Source: Nitrobacter sp039808345 (GTDB taxonomy: Bacteria; Pseudomonadota; Alphaproteobacteria; Rhizobiales; Xanthobacteraceae). Taken from it: 64,000 bases of DNA. Positions 24,957 to 32,343 of this stretch are shown here, in pieces. The DNA lies in assembly GCF_047824785.1 (NCBI RefSeq), contig NZ_CP181167.1, positions 1,364,001 through 1,428,000 of the forward strand, read 5' to 3'. Made by a program: the position numbers and the translations under genes. How positions within the stretch are numbered: the first letter of the stretch is position 1; the number at the start of each line of letters is the position of its first letter. The notes under the pieces were generated by a model. That model made no database searches, had not been told where the DNA came from, and saw only the letters and a program-made list of their open reading frames with translations.

Positions 24957-26481
24957 CTGGAAAATCCCCGATCGATGCTATGGGCAAAGTCAGCCGGATC
25001 GTCGCGCCGCCTGAATCATTTGTTTCGGCCCACATTCGGCCGCCGTGGGCCTCCACGATCGATCGGCTGATGGAAAGTCCCACGCCCATACCGGTTTCCT
25101 TGGTCGTGAAGAAGGTTTCGAACAGGTTTTCCGCCGACGCCTCACTGAAGCCATGGCCAGTATCCGATATGGACAGCTCGACCATGTCTTCCGGGGCTTT
25201 CTTGCTGGCGACGGTGAGTTCTCGTTCCGGTGATCTCGCCATCGCCTCCAGGGCATTTCGAAAGAGATTGACGAGGACCTGCTGAATCTGAACGCGGTCG
25301 ACCAGGACGCGATCGCAATCCGCATCCAGATCAGTCCGCAGCATGATATTCTGTTCGCGGGTGCCCGCGAGACCGAGGGCGCTGGCTTCTTCCATCAGCT
25401 TCGAAAGGCTTTCGACGCGCTTCTCCGACTCCCGCCGCGAGACGAAATCGCGCAACCGTCGAATGATCTGACCGGCGCGGATGGCCTGGTCCGCGGCGCG
25501 ATCCAGCGCCATTTCGATCTTCGCGATGTCGGGATCGGCACCCGCGGCCAGAAGACGGCGCGATCCCTTTATGTAGTTGCTGATCGCGGTCAACGGCTGG
25601 TTCAACTCGTGAGCGAGAGCCGAAGCCATCTCACCCATCGCACTCAAGCGGGATACGTGAAACAGTTCGGATTGCAGTTCCTGCAGCTTGACCTGGGTTT
25701 GCTGATGCTCCGTGAGATCGCGGACAAATCCGGTAAAATGCCGCTTTCCTCCGGTGTGCATCTCGCCGACGGACAGGTGCATCGGAAACGTGACCCCATT
25801 CCGGCATTTCCCGGTGACAACCCGCCCGATGCCGATGATGTGCCGTTCGCCGGTGGATTGATGATGGGCCAGATAGCCGTCGTGCCGGCTTCTGTCGGGC
25901 TCAGGCATCAAGATGTTGACGTTCCGGCCAATGGCTTCGTGTTCTGAATAGCCGAACAGGCGTTCTGCCGCGGTGCTGAAATGCTGCATGATGCCGCGAT
26001 CGTCAATCACGATCATTGCATCGGGAATGGTATCGAGAATCGAACGCAAGTGGTTTTCGCGCGCGATCAGAGCTTCTTCGATCGATTTCTGATGGTCGAT
26101 ATCGAGGATCACGCCGCTCAGGCGCTGCGGCGTTCCATCATCGTTGAAGACGAGACCGGCTCGTGCTCGAATCCAGCGGCTTCCCTCAAGTGTCCCGTGA
26201 ATGTGGTATTGAAGATCGAACCTGCATCCGGTCGTGATCGAACGTTGAATAGCCTGTTTGGTGCGTGTCCGATCGTCCCGCCGGAGCAGGGAGAGGAATA
26301 GATCGTAACTGACCGGGATGTTCTCCGGGACGCCAAAAAGCCTGCGTGCGGGGCTGGACCAGAACAGTGTCCAGGTCGAAAGATCGAGATCCCAGATGCC
26401 AACCCCGGATTTGTCGATGCCGCGCTGTAAATCCTCGTTGCGGAAAAGGCTGTTCAAGGATGAATGATCGTCACTCGTCAC
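24946..26481 (-). CDS. fixL: Oxygen sensor histidine kinase FixL
   Basis: A 511-aa soluble kinase. A first PAS spans about 20-130 and the heme PAS about 140-256: IMQHFSTAAERLFGYSE, then EPDRSRHDGY with the proximal heme ligand at His200 and HIIGIGRVVTGK with Arg220, both at the same positions as in B. japonicum FixL. The phosphoacceptor His291 is in ALAHELNQPLTAISNY. The ATPase has NLFRNALEAM, ISDTGHGFSE, FFTTKETGMGVGLSISRS. No membrane segments, unlike the Sinorhizobium version. GTG start at 26481 behind AAGGAAAAC. Releases kinase activity when heme loses O2. Confidence 0.96.
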   Translation of the reverse strand: MTSDDHSSLNSLFRNEDLQRGIDKSGVGIWDLDLSTWTLFWSSPARRLFGVPENIPVSYDLFLSLLRRDDRTRTKQAIQRSITTGCRFDLQYHIHGTLEGSRWIRARAGLVFNDDGTPQRLSGVILDIDHQKSIEEALIARENHLRSILDTIPDAMIVIDDRGIMQHFSTAAERLFGYSEHEAIGRNVNILMPEPDRSRHDGYLAHHQSTGERHIIGIGRVVTGKCRNGVTFPMHLSVGEMHTGGKRHFTGFVRDLTEHQQTQVKLQELQSELFHVSRLSAMGEMASALAHELNQPLTAISNYIKGSRRLLAAGADPDIAKIEMALDRAADQAIRAGQIIRRLRDFVSRRESEKRVESLSKLMEEASALGLAGTREQNIMLRTDLDADCDRVLVDRVQIQQVLVNLFRNALEAMARSPERELTVASKKAPEDMVELSISDTGHGFSEASAENLFETFFTTKETGMGVGLSISRSIVEAHGGRMWAETNDSGGATIRLTLPIASIGDFPDVT

Positions 26482-26834
26482 GTTTTCCTTCCGGAGCGGA
26501 AAGCTTCATCGAAGACCCATTATACTCGAATTATGAACTTCTTGTATTCCAGATCATGGGCGTCCCATTTGATCAACCGGACCGTAATGCGGGTATTCAT
26601 TGCGGCGCAATAGTTGCCGTGCTTGACCTCGATCAAAACGTTTCCGCCGAGGCGTGGTGAGATGGCGCCGCTCAAGTGCTATCGTTTGGAGGTCTCGGTC
26701 CCGAATCCCGCGCCTTCGCGGGCCAGATGATCGAAGTCAAGACGGGGGCCTGATTGAGAGATCGGACGCGCAGCATGGACTGTCGCGCGCCTGATCCATA
26801 GCCTCCAGCGGCTCAGTAATGCTGATCGGGTGAC
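26482..26834. other. Intergenic between fixL and CBS gene
   Basis: 353 bases of divergent promoter region. No TTGAT-N4-ATCAA box is present, and no gene is supported by composition or ribosome-binding site. Confidence 0.4.
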
Positions 26835-27269
26835 GTGTTGCGCCAGTTTCTCGAACAGACCGTCGATCGTTACATGACGCGCGACGTCAAGACCGTGTCG
26901 TGCGACCTTACGATGGACGAGCTCAACGGCCTGTTCGCCAGTGATGATTTCAATGCCTATCCGGTCGTCGATGACCAGCGGGAAGTCATCGGTTTGGTGA
27001 CGAAGCTCGATTTTCTCAGATGTTTTTCCATCACGCTCAGCTCGGCAGTTCCGCGTTATGACGAGCTCATGAAACGAAGCGTTTTCGATGTGATGATTGA
27101 TGAATTTATCTACGTGGGCCCCACCACGAGACTGGCGCGCGTGTTGCAGTTAATGGTCGAGCACCGGATTCGCAGCATTCCCGTTATGGGTGTGGGCCGG
27201 GATCTGGTCGGCATCATCTCGCGTGAAGATGTCATGCGCGCGCTGCGGGACTCCACGCGTGGCGATTAG
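26835..27269 (+). CDS. CBS domain pair protein
   Basis: A 144-aa protein made almost only of two CBS motifs: VDRYMTRDVKTVSCDLTMDE ... YPVVDDQREVIGLVTKLDFL and VFDVMIDEFIYVGPTTRLA ... IRSIPVMGVGRDLVGIISRE. GTG 26835 is the first start of the frame (TTG 26838 also possible) with only weak ribosome-binding signal. Position between fixLJ and the FixK-box genes suggests a role in microaerobic life; inference from context. Confidence 0.88.
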   Translation: MLRQFLEQTVDRYMTRDVKTVSCDLTMDELNGLFASDDFNAYPVVDDQREVIGLVTKLDFLRCFSITLSSAVPRYDELMKRSVFDVMIDEFIYVGPTTRLARVLQLMVEHRIRSIPVMGVGRDLVGIISREDVMRALRDSTRGD

Positions 27270-27384
27270 CCTCGCCTGCCATTTCAGTTTCGAAGCCGCC
27301 AGGTGTAATCCTTCAGAAGGACTTATCGGCGGTAGGAGAATGCGCGATGTCTCCCGCACGATGTTTACCGCGTGGTCGCGTGTA

Positions 27385-27711
27385 TTATTCCAGGGACTTG
27401 AGGAACTTGATGAAGTCGTTGATCTGATCGGCTTCGAACTGGAATTGCGGCATGCTGGGATGCCCGGTCATGATCCCCTCGGCGAGGGATTCCTCCAGTT
27501 CCTCGACAGGATAGCGCTTGTGCAGGCTACGAAATGGCGGCGCAATCCGGAGCGGGCTGGGGCTCACCTTATCGATCGCGTGACACTGAGCGCAGTAAAG
27601 CAGCGCCAGCCGCCGGCCTTGCTTGATGCTGGCGGCCTCCGTGCATTGCGCTGATGCTGGACTGAGAATCAAGGCTAGTATCACCAGCAATGACGAATTC
27701 ACGATGCGCAT
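27385..27711 (-). CDS. Small secreted c-type cytochrome
   Basis: A 108-aa periplasmic monoheme cytochrome c. Signal peptide MRIVNSSLLVILALILSPAS with cleavage near ASA-QC; heme motif CAQCH at residues 40-44; sixth ligand Met87 in GHPSMPQF; C-terminal helix INDFIKFLKSLE. ATG 27711 is preferred over an in-frame TTG at 27723 because it gives a clean signal peptide with GGGAATAAAG upstream. A FixK-type box at 27771-27784 lies 66 bp upstream, so microaerobic activation is likely. Probable electron carrier to a high-affinity oxidase (inference). Confidence 0.88.
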   Translation of the reverse strand: MRIVNSSLLVILALILSPASAQCTEAASIKQGRRLALLYCAQCHAIDKVSPSPLRIAPPFRSLHKRYPVEELEESLAEGIMTGHPSMPQFQFEADQINDFIKFLKSLE

Positions 27712-27770
27712 CTTTATTCCCAATGAAATGAAAGGACCGGTTCTTTCTAATGACGCACCGCCGGATCTCG

Positions 27771-27784
27771 TTGACTTAGGTCAA
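27771..27784. promoter_or_regulatory. FixK/FNR-type box (cytochrome c side)
   Basis: TTGACTTAGGTCAA, a perfect 14-bp palindrome (TTGAC-N4-GTCAA). Its centre is 66 bp upstream of the cytochrome c ATG; a start site at +40 from the centre would leave a leader of about 26 nt. Confidence 0.7.
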
Positions 27785-27833
27785 GGTGCCGACGACTGTG
27801 ATAGGATCCACACCGCGAAAGCTTTTTTGAATC

Positions 27834-27847
27834 TTGATCTGGATCAA
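27834..27847. promoter_or_regulatory. FixK/FNR-type box (stress-protein side)
   Basis: TTGATCTGGATCAA, an exact match to the anaerobox/FixK consensus TTGAT-N4-ATCAA, extended to a 16-bp palindrome by flanking C and G. The centre is about 54 bp upstream of the universal stress protein ATG. Confidence 0.8.
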
Positions 27848-27894
27848 GCGGCGGGCGCGTGAACATGAGAGGTTCCCGCAGAGGAGGGGCTGGT

Positions 27895-28719
27895 ATGTCC
27901 TATGCAACACTCATGGTTTGGGTCAATGTCGACCACGTCTCCAGGAAGTTCGTCGGCGTGGCGGCGAGTCTGGCGGATAAGTTCGATGCCAGATTGCTTG
28001 GATTGTCGGCTGTTGCGATCTTTCCGCCGTTTGCCGCGCCCGGCATCGTGACCGTCGAGAATGCGGCTGAATTTGATATCGAGAATATGAAGGAAAGCCT
28101 CGTCGACGCCGGTAGCATGGTTAAAGCCGCCGTCGGAAGCGACCGCCAGGTTGAATGGCGATCGGCCATCGCGTTTCCCACGGAGACATTGATCAGTGAA
28201 GCGCGCTGTGCCGATCTGATCGTGGTCGAAGGCGACAAATTGTCGAGGGATAAGTATCGAAACCTCGATGTCGGCGCTGCAATTCTAGGAGCAGGTCGTC
28301 CTTTTCTGATCGTGCCTGCGGCGGTGGAATCTCTTGCCGTCGACCACGTCATGATCGGCTGGAAGAATACGCGCGAGGCGAGGCGAGCGGTTCAGGATGC
28401 GTTACCTCTTCTACATGCGGCAAAGCGCGTCACTGTCCTGGAGATATGCCGGAAGGAGCAGATGGGAACCGCGCACGACCATGTCGATGACGTCGTTCGT
28501 TATCTCGCGCAGCATGGGATCAAGGCGGAGCGTCGGATTGAAGTGCTGACTTCTCGCGGCTCTCATGCGGAGCAGCTCATCGGATGGGCTAATGGTGAGG
28601 GCGTTGACCTGCTGGTCACCGGTGCCTACGGCCATAGCCGTCTCAATGAATGGATGTTCGGCGGAATGACTCGCGATCTGCTCACCACCAGCCCGATCTG
28701 CTGCCTGATGTCTCATTGA
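27895..28719 (+). CDS. Universal stress protein, tandem UspA domains
   Basis: A 274-aa protein with two UspA-like halves. The first (MSYATLMVWVNVDHVSRKFV ... DLIVVEGDKLSRDK) is diverged. The second ends VDLLVTGAYGHSRLNEWMFG followed by GGMTRDLLTTSPICCLMSH, which fits the ATP-binding G-2x-G-9x-G(S/T) motif in part. ATG 27895 is behind GAGGAGGGG; an in-frame ATG at 27859 is less likely. FixK box directly upstream. Tandem Usp proteins are typical members of hypoxia regulons in Bradyrhizobium-type bacteria. Confidence 0.9.
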   Translation: MSYATLMVWVNVDHVSRKFVGVAASLADKFDARLLGLSAVAIFPPFAAPGIVTVENAAEFDIENMKESLVDAGSMVKAAVGSDRQVEWRSAIAFPTETLISEARCADLIVVEGDKLSRDKYRNLDVGAAILGAGRPFLIVPAAVESLAVDHVMIGWKNTREARRAVQDALPLLHAAKRVTVLEICRKEQMGTAHDHVDDVVRYLAQHGIKAERRIEVLTSRGSHAEQLIGWANGEGVDLLVTGAYGHSRLNEWMFGGMTRDLLTTSPICCLMSH

Positions 28720-28784
28720 GAGATCTCCGATCCGTATCGCCGGCGAAGAACATTCCCCGCGACGGTCGGGCCGGGCAGGCGATA

Positions 28785-29480
28785 TCATGCCTCCATGGCG
28801 GACAGCCGCTGTCGGTTGCGCAGCGCGATCTGGCGCGCACTTGAGAACATCAGGATGCCCTGATCGTTGAGCTGCGACAGCGCCCGAGAAACGGTCTCGA
28901 GCGTCAGGCCCAGGTAATCGCCAATGTCGCGGCGACACATCGGGAGCGCCATCATGCCGGTCCTGGCAAGACGGCGATCCATTTCCAGCAGGAAAGTCGC
29001 AACGCGCTCCATCGCGGTCTTGCGGCCAAGCAGCAGCATGTGGTCCTCGGCGTGTCGAAGATCACATGCCGTCATCGTCCAGAGACGGCGGGCGACATGG
29101 ACGTTCGATACTGCGGCCTTTTCGATGCCGCGACGAGGCGCCAGGCGAACGGTGGTGTCGACGATTGCCTCGGCGGTGAGCCGATGCTCAGGGCCGGGGT
29201 GGAGGCCGAAGACGTCGCCGGGCAGGTGAAACGCACCGATCTGCCGCCGCCCGTCGTTCAGGAGTTTATGGGTACGAACCGCGCCACGGGTGATCTGGTA
29301 GAGATATTCGGAAGGTTCGCCCTCACCGTAAATTTCTTCATCCTTCTTGTAGGAAAACTCGGTTGCAATCACGCCAGAGCAACGAGCGATCGCGCTGAAC
29401 GGATCGGCCGGTTCAGCCGTCATGGCGTGCGGGATATCGAGAACCTTGGCGGCCGGTGCGGAGATCGTCTGGGTGTGCAT
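28785..29480 (-). CDS. fixK: CRP/FNR-family regulator FixK (FixK2-like)
   Basis: A 231-aa regulator. The cyclic-nucleotide-like sensor domain has KKDEEIYGEGEPSEYLYQI and GRRQIGAFHLPGDVFGL; the C-terminal HTH is RDIGDYLGLTLETVSRALSQ, with the E-(T)-V-S-R recognition motif for TTGAT half-sites. It lacks the FNR N-terminal cysteine cluster, so it does not sense O2 by FeS. Cys182 in LPMCRRD is at the place of the redox-sensitive Cys183 reported for B. japonicum FixK2 (from memory). ATG 29480 follows AAGGAGATGG. Expected to be activated by FixJ and to act on the two boxes at 27.8 kb. Confidence 0.93.
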   Translation of the reverse strand: MHTQTISAPAAKVLDIPHAMTAEPADPFSAIARCSGVIATEFSYKKDEEIYGEGEPSEYLYQITRGAVRTHKLLNDGRRQIGAFHLPGDVFGLHPGPEHRLTAEAIVDTTVRLAPRRGIEKAAVSNVHVARRLWTMTACDLRHAEDHMLLLGRKTAMERVATFLLEMDRRLARTGMMALPMCRRDIGDYLGLTLETVSRALSQLNDQGILMFSSARQIALRNRQRLSAMEA

Positions 29481-29743
29481 GTTGCCATCTCCTTGATCTG
29501 GATGGCTTTGTTTAGCAAAAGCGCCCGCGCCGGCGTATTTCGGTCGATATCCTAAGGGCTGCCTCCTAAGGGGCTTTACGGAGGCGAATGTTCAAGGCTG
29601 CCGCGAGCGACGAACCCGTCATCAAACTCAATGAGTCATTCCGGGGCGGCCGGCATGTCATCGTCAATGACGACGCGACCGCCTCGAAAACGCTCTAGGC
29701 GGAAAGGCAAAGCGCCTCTCTCACTGGGAGATCAAGCAGCCGG
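29481..29743. other. fixK upstream region
   Basis: Contains the half-site TTGATCTGGAT at 29493-29503 overlapping the fixK ribosome-binding site, and direct repeats TCCTAAGGGCT (29550-29560) and TCCTAAGGGGCT (29564-29575). A fragment GACGCGACC...GAAAACGCTCTAGG near 29670-29700 is the end of a family 1 repeat. No gene. Confidence 0.45.
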
Positions 29744-30160
29744 CTAGGCACAGGTGCAGCTATCGTCCTCTTTAAGCTTCTCAGCAGCTTCAGCCGGAAC
29801 GATCGAGCCGCTGGCTACCGTCAGTTCAGGTTGCGTGACTGTTCTTTCATTGAACGGGCAAGGGCCAACCGAACCGATCGTTGAATCGGAAAAATGGGTC
29901 AATGTCTGGTAAACCCAGGGACCGTTACCGGTGCCGAACGGCGACCAGGTCCAATAAGACCATCCGAACAGCATCCCGTTGCAACATCCCTGGTAGCTGC
30001 GACGGAAGGGAGACCAACTGAACCGGGTGCGCCAGGGCAGGAAATCATAGTGATACTTCATCTCTGTTTTCGTTTTCCTGCAGGGATAAGGGACAACACC
30101 CCATTTCCAGCATACGCCCCAATACCTGGTCGTGACGCTCTCTCGTGTTCCGCAAGTCAT
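29744..30160 (-). CDS. Cys/Trp/Tyr-rich hypothetical protein
   Basis: About 138 aa with an unusual composition: many aromatic residues (GVCWKWGVVPYPC, FGWSYWTWSPFGTGNGPW) and cysteines in the N-terminal part (TCGTRE, YQGCCNG) and at the very end (DDSCTCA). No signal peptide or membrane helix is evident. Start at ATG 30160 or 30166, with CAGGAG just upstream, supports it; an ATG at 30226 would add 20 residues. No family recognised. A CRP/FNR-like palindrome lies about 80 bp upstream. Metal or cofactor binding is possible but unproven. Confidence 0.6.
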   Translation of the reverse strand: MTCGTRESVTTRYWGVCWKWGVVPYPCRKTKTEMKYHYDFLPWRTRFSWSPFRRSYQGCCNGMLFGWSYWTWSPFGTGNGPWVYQTLTHFSDSTIGSVGPCPFNERTVTQPELTVASGSIVPAEAAEKLKEDDSCTCA

Positions 30161-30237
30161 GGTCATTTCTCCTGCTCTGGGATGAGACCTCGTGGTCCCC
30201 ATGACCCGCAGGATGAACCTCACCATTAGTCCGAACC

Positions 30238-30251
30238 GTGATCTTAATCAC
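30238..30251. promoter_or_regulatory. CRP/FNR-like palindrome
   Basis: GTGATCTTAATCAC, perfect palindrome GTGAT-N4-ATCAC, differing from the FixK box only at the outermost base of each arm. It lies between the divergent Cys/Trp-rich gene and the small gene at 30337. Confidence 0.5.
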
Positions 30252-30275
30252 ATGGCTTCAGGCGTAAGCTCAGTC

Positions 30276-30300
30276 GGAACGCATGCCGATGGCGCAGGTT
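30276..30300 (+). promoter_or_regulatory. EcfG-like promoter
   Basis: GGAAC-N16-GGTT, one mismatch from the general-stress consensus GGAAC-N16/17-CGTT, 37 bp before ATG 30337. Confidence 0.45.
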
Positions 30301-30336
30301 ATCTCCCCACACGATGAGCGAAAGGGAGAAGCAATT

Positions 30337-30516
30337 ATGTCAGATGCTACTGGCGTCAACAACATTTCAGGCGGAACGCTCGAAAAGGACGTGAAGAAGA
30401 AGACCGGCAAGACGATGCAGGAACTCACCGACGAGAAGCGAAAAGAACTCGACAAGAAGGTCGAGCAGGGCGGCGATGAGAACATCAAAATCCGCACAAA
30501 TCAGATTCTGCCTTAA
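30337..30516 (+). CDS. Small hydrophilic hypothetical protein
   Basis: A 59-aa lysine- and glutamate-rich protein (MSDATGVNNISGGTLEKDVK, then KTGKTMQELTDEKRKELDKK). ATG 30337 follows AAGGGAGAAG. Likely helical or disordered. The upstream GGAAC-N16-GGTT suggests general-stress control. No family name recognised. Confidence 0.7.
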   Translation: MSDATGVNNISGGTLEKDVKKKTGKTMQELTDEKRKELDKKVEQGGDENIKIRTNQILP

Positions 30517-30597
30517 CTCGTATCGCGAATGGATGATGCAGCCAGCCCTGAAACGGGCTGGCGCTCGCGTTGCCGCGGCGGGCCGAGCTTGAAACGT

Positions 30598-31071
30598 TCA
30601 ATCGCCTGAGCGTTTTGGGAACGCCTTCGACAAAAGGGCTTTCACCTCGTTCGGGGCGCGTGTGAAGGGCAGGAAGAATCCCAACCAGAAGAAAGACAAA
30701 CCAAACAACACGCTTAGGTTCGCGACATCCGATGGGCTGGATATTCCCAGCTGGATGTAGGCAAACGCAAAGTAAAAGCAGAACAGGACGCCGACGCTTA
30801 GAATGAGAAACCTTTTGGGGCGGGGCCTGACGAGCCTGCCGACAAGCTGTCCGGCCTGATATCCCGCCATCACTCCCACAGGCGCAATCAGTCGAAATGC
30901 AGCGAGCTCCGGGGGAACGGAAAATCCATAGCTCAAAACAAGGCCGGCAAGGCCGAAGATACCAGTCAGCATTAAATTCATTGTTTCTCGAGCGCTCTTC
31001 TCATTCAGAGTTTCGTATCGGCTGGCTCTGGAGAGCAGGCTGCCGGATATCGGTGCGCAACTTGCATTCAT
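30598..31071 (-). CDS. Four-helix membrane protein, hypothetical
   Basis: 157 aa if started at ATG 31071, or 127 aa from ATG 30981 (MNLMLTGIFG). Membrane segments: GIFGLAGLVLSYGF, LIAPVGVMAGYQAGQLVG, FLILSVGVLFCFYFAFAYIQ and LSVLFGLSFFWLGFFLPF; a basic loop VRPRPKRF lies between the second and third. Neither start has a strong ribosome-binding site. No family recognised. Confidence 0.6.
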   Translation of the reverse strand: MNASCAPISGSLLSRASRYETLNEKSARETMNLMLTGIFGLAGLVLSYGFSVPPELAAFRLIAPVGVMAGYQAGQLVGRLVRPRPKRFLILSVGVLFCFYFAFAYIQLGISSPSDVANLSVLFGLSFFWLGFFLPFTRAPNEVKALLSKAFPKRSGD

Positions 31072-31207
31072 CGACTCGAGGTCAATGCTGCAATCTCTCC
31101 AACCATGCGAGAGTTTATCATAAGGCGGGAGCCAGTAACAGCGACTACCGGAATCCCATCATCCTCCGGGGGCGCCCCTCAAAGTCATCGCCGGGAACGT
31201 GAAGTTT

Positions 31208-31232
31208 GGAACCATCAGGCTTGCCGCACATT
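31208..31232 (+). promoter_or_regulatory. EcfG-like promoter
   Basis: GGAAC-N16-CATT, one mismatch from GGAAC-N16-CGTT, about 85 bp before ATG 31317. Confidence 0.35.
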
Positions 31233-31316
31233 GACAGGCCGCCCATGCGGCGGTGCCGGGCGTCCAAGCAAGCCGGATACAGCCAACCTTCCCTGGAGAA
31301 GCGAAAGGAGAACGCC

Positions 31317-31517
31317 ATGCCTCATCGGCGCCGTTATAAACAGACCAGGCCTTTTCAGGATCGCATCTTTGATTTTCTTGCTGAAGCGCGACAGAAAGCC
31401 GAGGAGTCGCCTGACGGTATAGAGCGAGAAAAGATGATCAAGAGAATCGAGAGCGCCAAGACGGCGGCGAGAATCGATGCTTGGGCGGCCTCGCCGAAAA
31501 TGCAGCGGCCAAAGTAA
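31317..31517 (+). CDS. Small basic hypothetical protein
   Basis: A 66-aa protein (MPHRRRYKQTRPFQDRIFDF, LAEARQKAEESPDG, ending AWAASPKMQRPK). A strong AAAGGAGAACGCC precedes ATG 31317. Predicted mostly helical and charged; similar short proteins are common in rhizobia, function unknown. Confidence 0.7.
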   Translation: MPHRRRYKQTRPFQDRIFDFLAEARQKAEESPDGIEREKMIKRIESAKTAARIDAWAASPKMQRPK

Positions 31518-31912
31518 GTCCATCGGAGCAGTGGATCTTCGTCGCAAGCGAGGGATACGCACCGCGCGCATGTTAACCGCGCGCATGCTAATTGTGGAAG
31601 AGGGCCTTACAGGACCGCATCATGCATCATGAAGGCGGAGGATCCTGTGACTATCCAGTCTGGCCCATTCGTGCCGAGCCGGGCGGACTGCTCGGTCCTT
31701 GGAACAGTCAGTCGCTTTCCGTCGCCTCCGCATCGCCCGATCATGATCCAAGATCATCACCCGAGACTGAATTAATAACACAAACCGGGGCGAGCGCGTA
31801 TTCCGAAGGCGGAGAGCGGTTAGCGATGCGGAATACGCGCCAGTTCATCACGAGACATTCGTCAGGGCTAAGTTGCTGCGGCTAGCCGGCTCTCCCCTTA
31901 GCCAGAAGGCTC
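31518..31912. other. Intergenic, nothing recognised
   Basis: 395 bases. A 97-codon frame at 31592-31885 starts with GTG, lacks a ribosome-binding site and has no family resemblance, so it is not called. Confidence 0.4.
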
Positions 31913-32155
31913 CTAATATCCTGACCAGCGCGGCGGTTCCTTCGTGTCCGGCCACGATTGTGCCTTCTCATACCAGTCATCGACCTGTTTTTTCGCGAAG
32001 TCCTCGTGGAATCCGTAGCGCTCTTTCAGCTTCTTTTCGAGGTGCTCGCGATTTCCGGAGATCTCCCAGAGGTCGTCGAAAGTGAACTTGCCCCATTGAT
32101 CTCGGACTCTGTACTTGACCTGATCCCAGTTCTGTTCAATCCGGTCCCAGTCCAT
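31913..32155 (-). CDS. CsbD-like stress protein
   Basis: An 80-aa hydrophilic protein: MDWDRIEQNWDQVKYRVRDQ, then WGKFTFDDLWEISGNREHLE and KKLKERYGFHEDFAKKQVDD. The WDxIxGNWxQxKGxxxxxWGKLT-like opening and the GxRxxLxxxLQxRYGxxxxxA continuation match the CsbD family. GGAAGGAGGG precedes ATG 32155, and a GGAAC-N16-CATT site lies further upstream. CsbD genes are general-stress members in many bacteria. Confidence 0.88.
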   Translation of the reverse strand: MDWDRIEQNWDQVKYRVRDQWGKFTFDDLWEISGNREHLEKKLKERYGFHEDFAKKQVDDWYEKAQSWPDTKEPPRWSGY

Positions 32156-32190
32156 TGTTCCCTCCTTCCAGGGTTATGGCGCACTAGGAG

Positions 32191-32215
32191 AATGGACTAA
32201 TTCAAAATTTGTTCC
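32191..32215 (-). promoter_or_regulatory. EcfG-like promoter of the CsbD-like gene
   Basis: On the minus strand GGAAC-N16-CATT (32215 down to 32191), about 36 bp before ATG 32155; one mismatch to the EcfG consensus. Confidence 0.45.
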
Positions 32216-32343
32216 GTCGTTACGCAAAGGACGAAAGGTCGCACCTTGGAGCGTGGTATGGACCGCAGAAGAGACGGTTCCGAAAGCGGCCGGGAAATGC
32301 CGCCCGTGGTGGAATCAGGCTGCATAATGGAAGGCGTCGTCGC

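Noticed and set aside
31740..31760. Palindrome ATGATC-CAA-GATCAT as a FixK box
   Set aside because: Spacing and half-sites do not fit TTGAT-N4-ATCAA.
31592..31885. 97-codon ORF between small genes
   Set aside because: GTG start without ribosome-binding site, no family resemblance.
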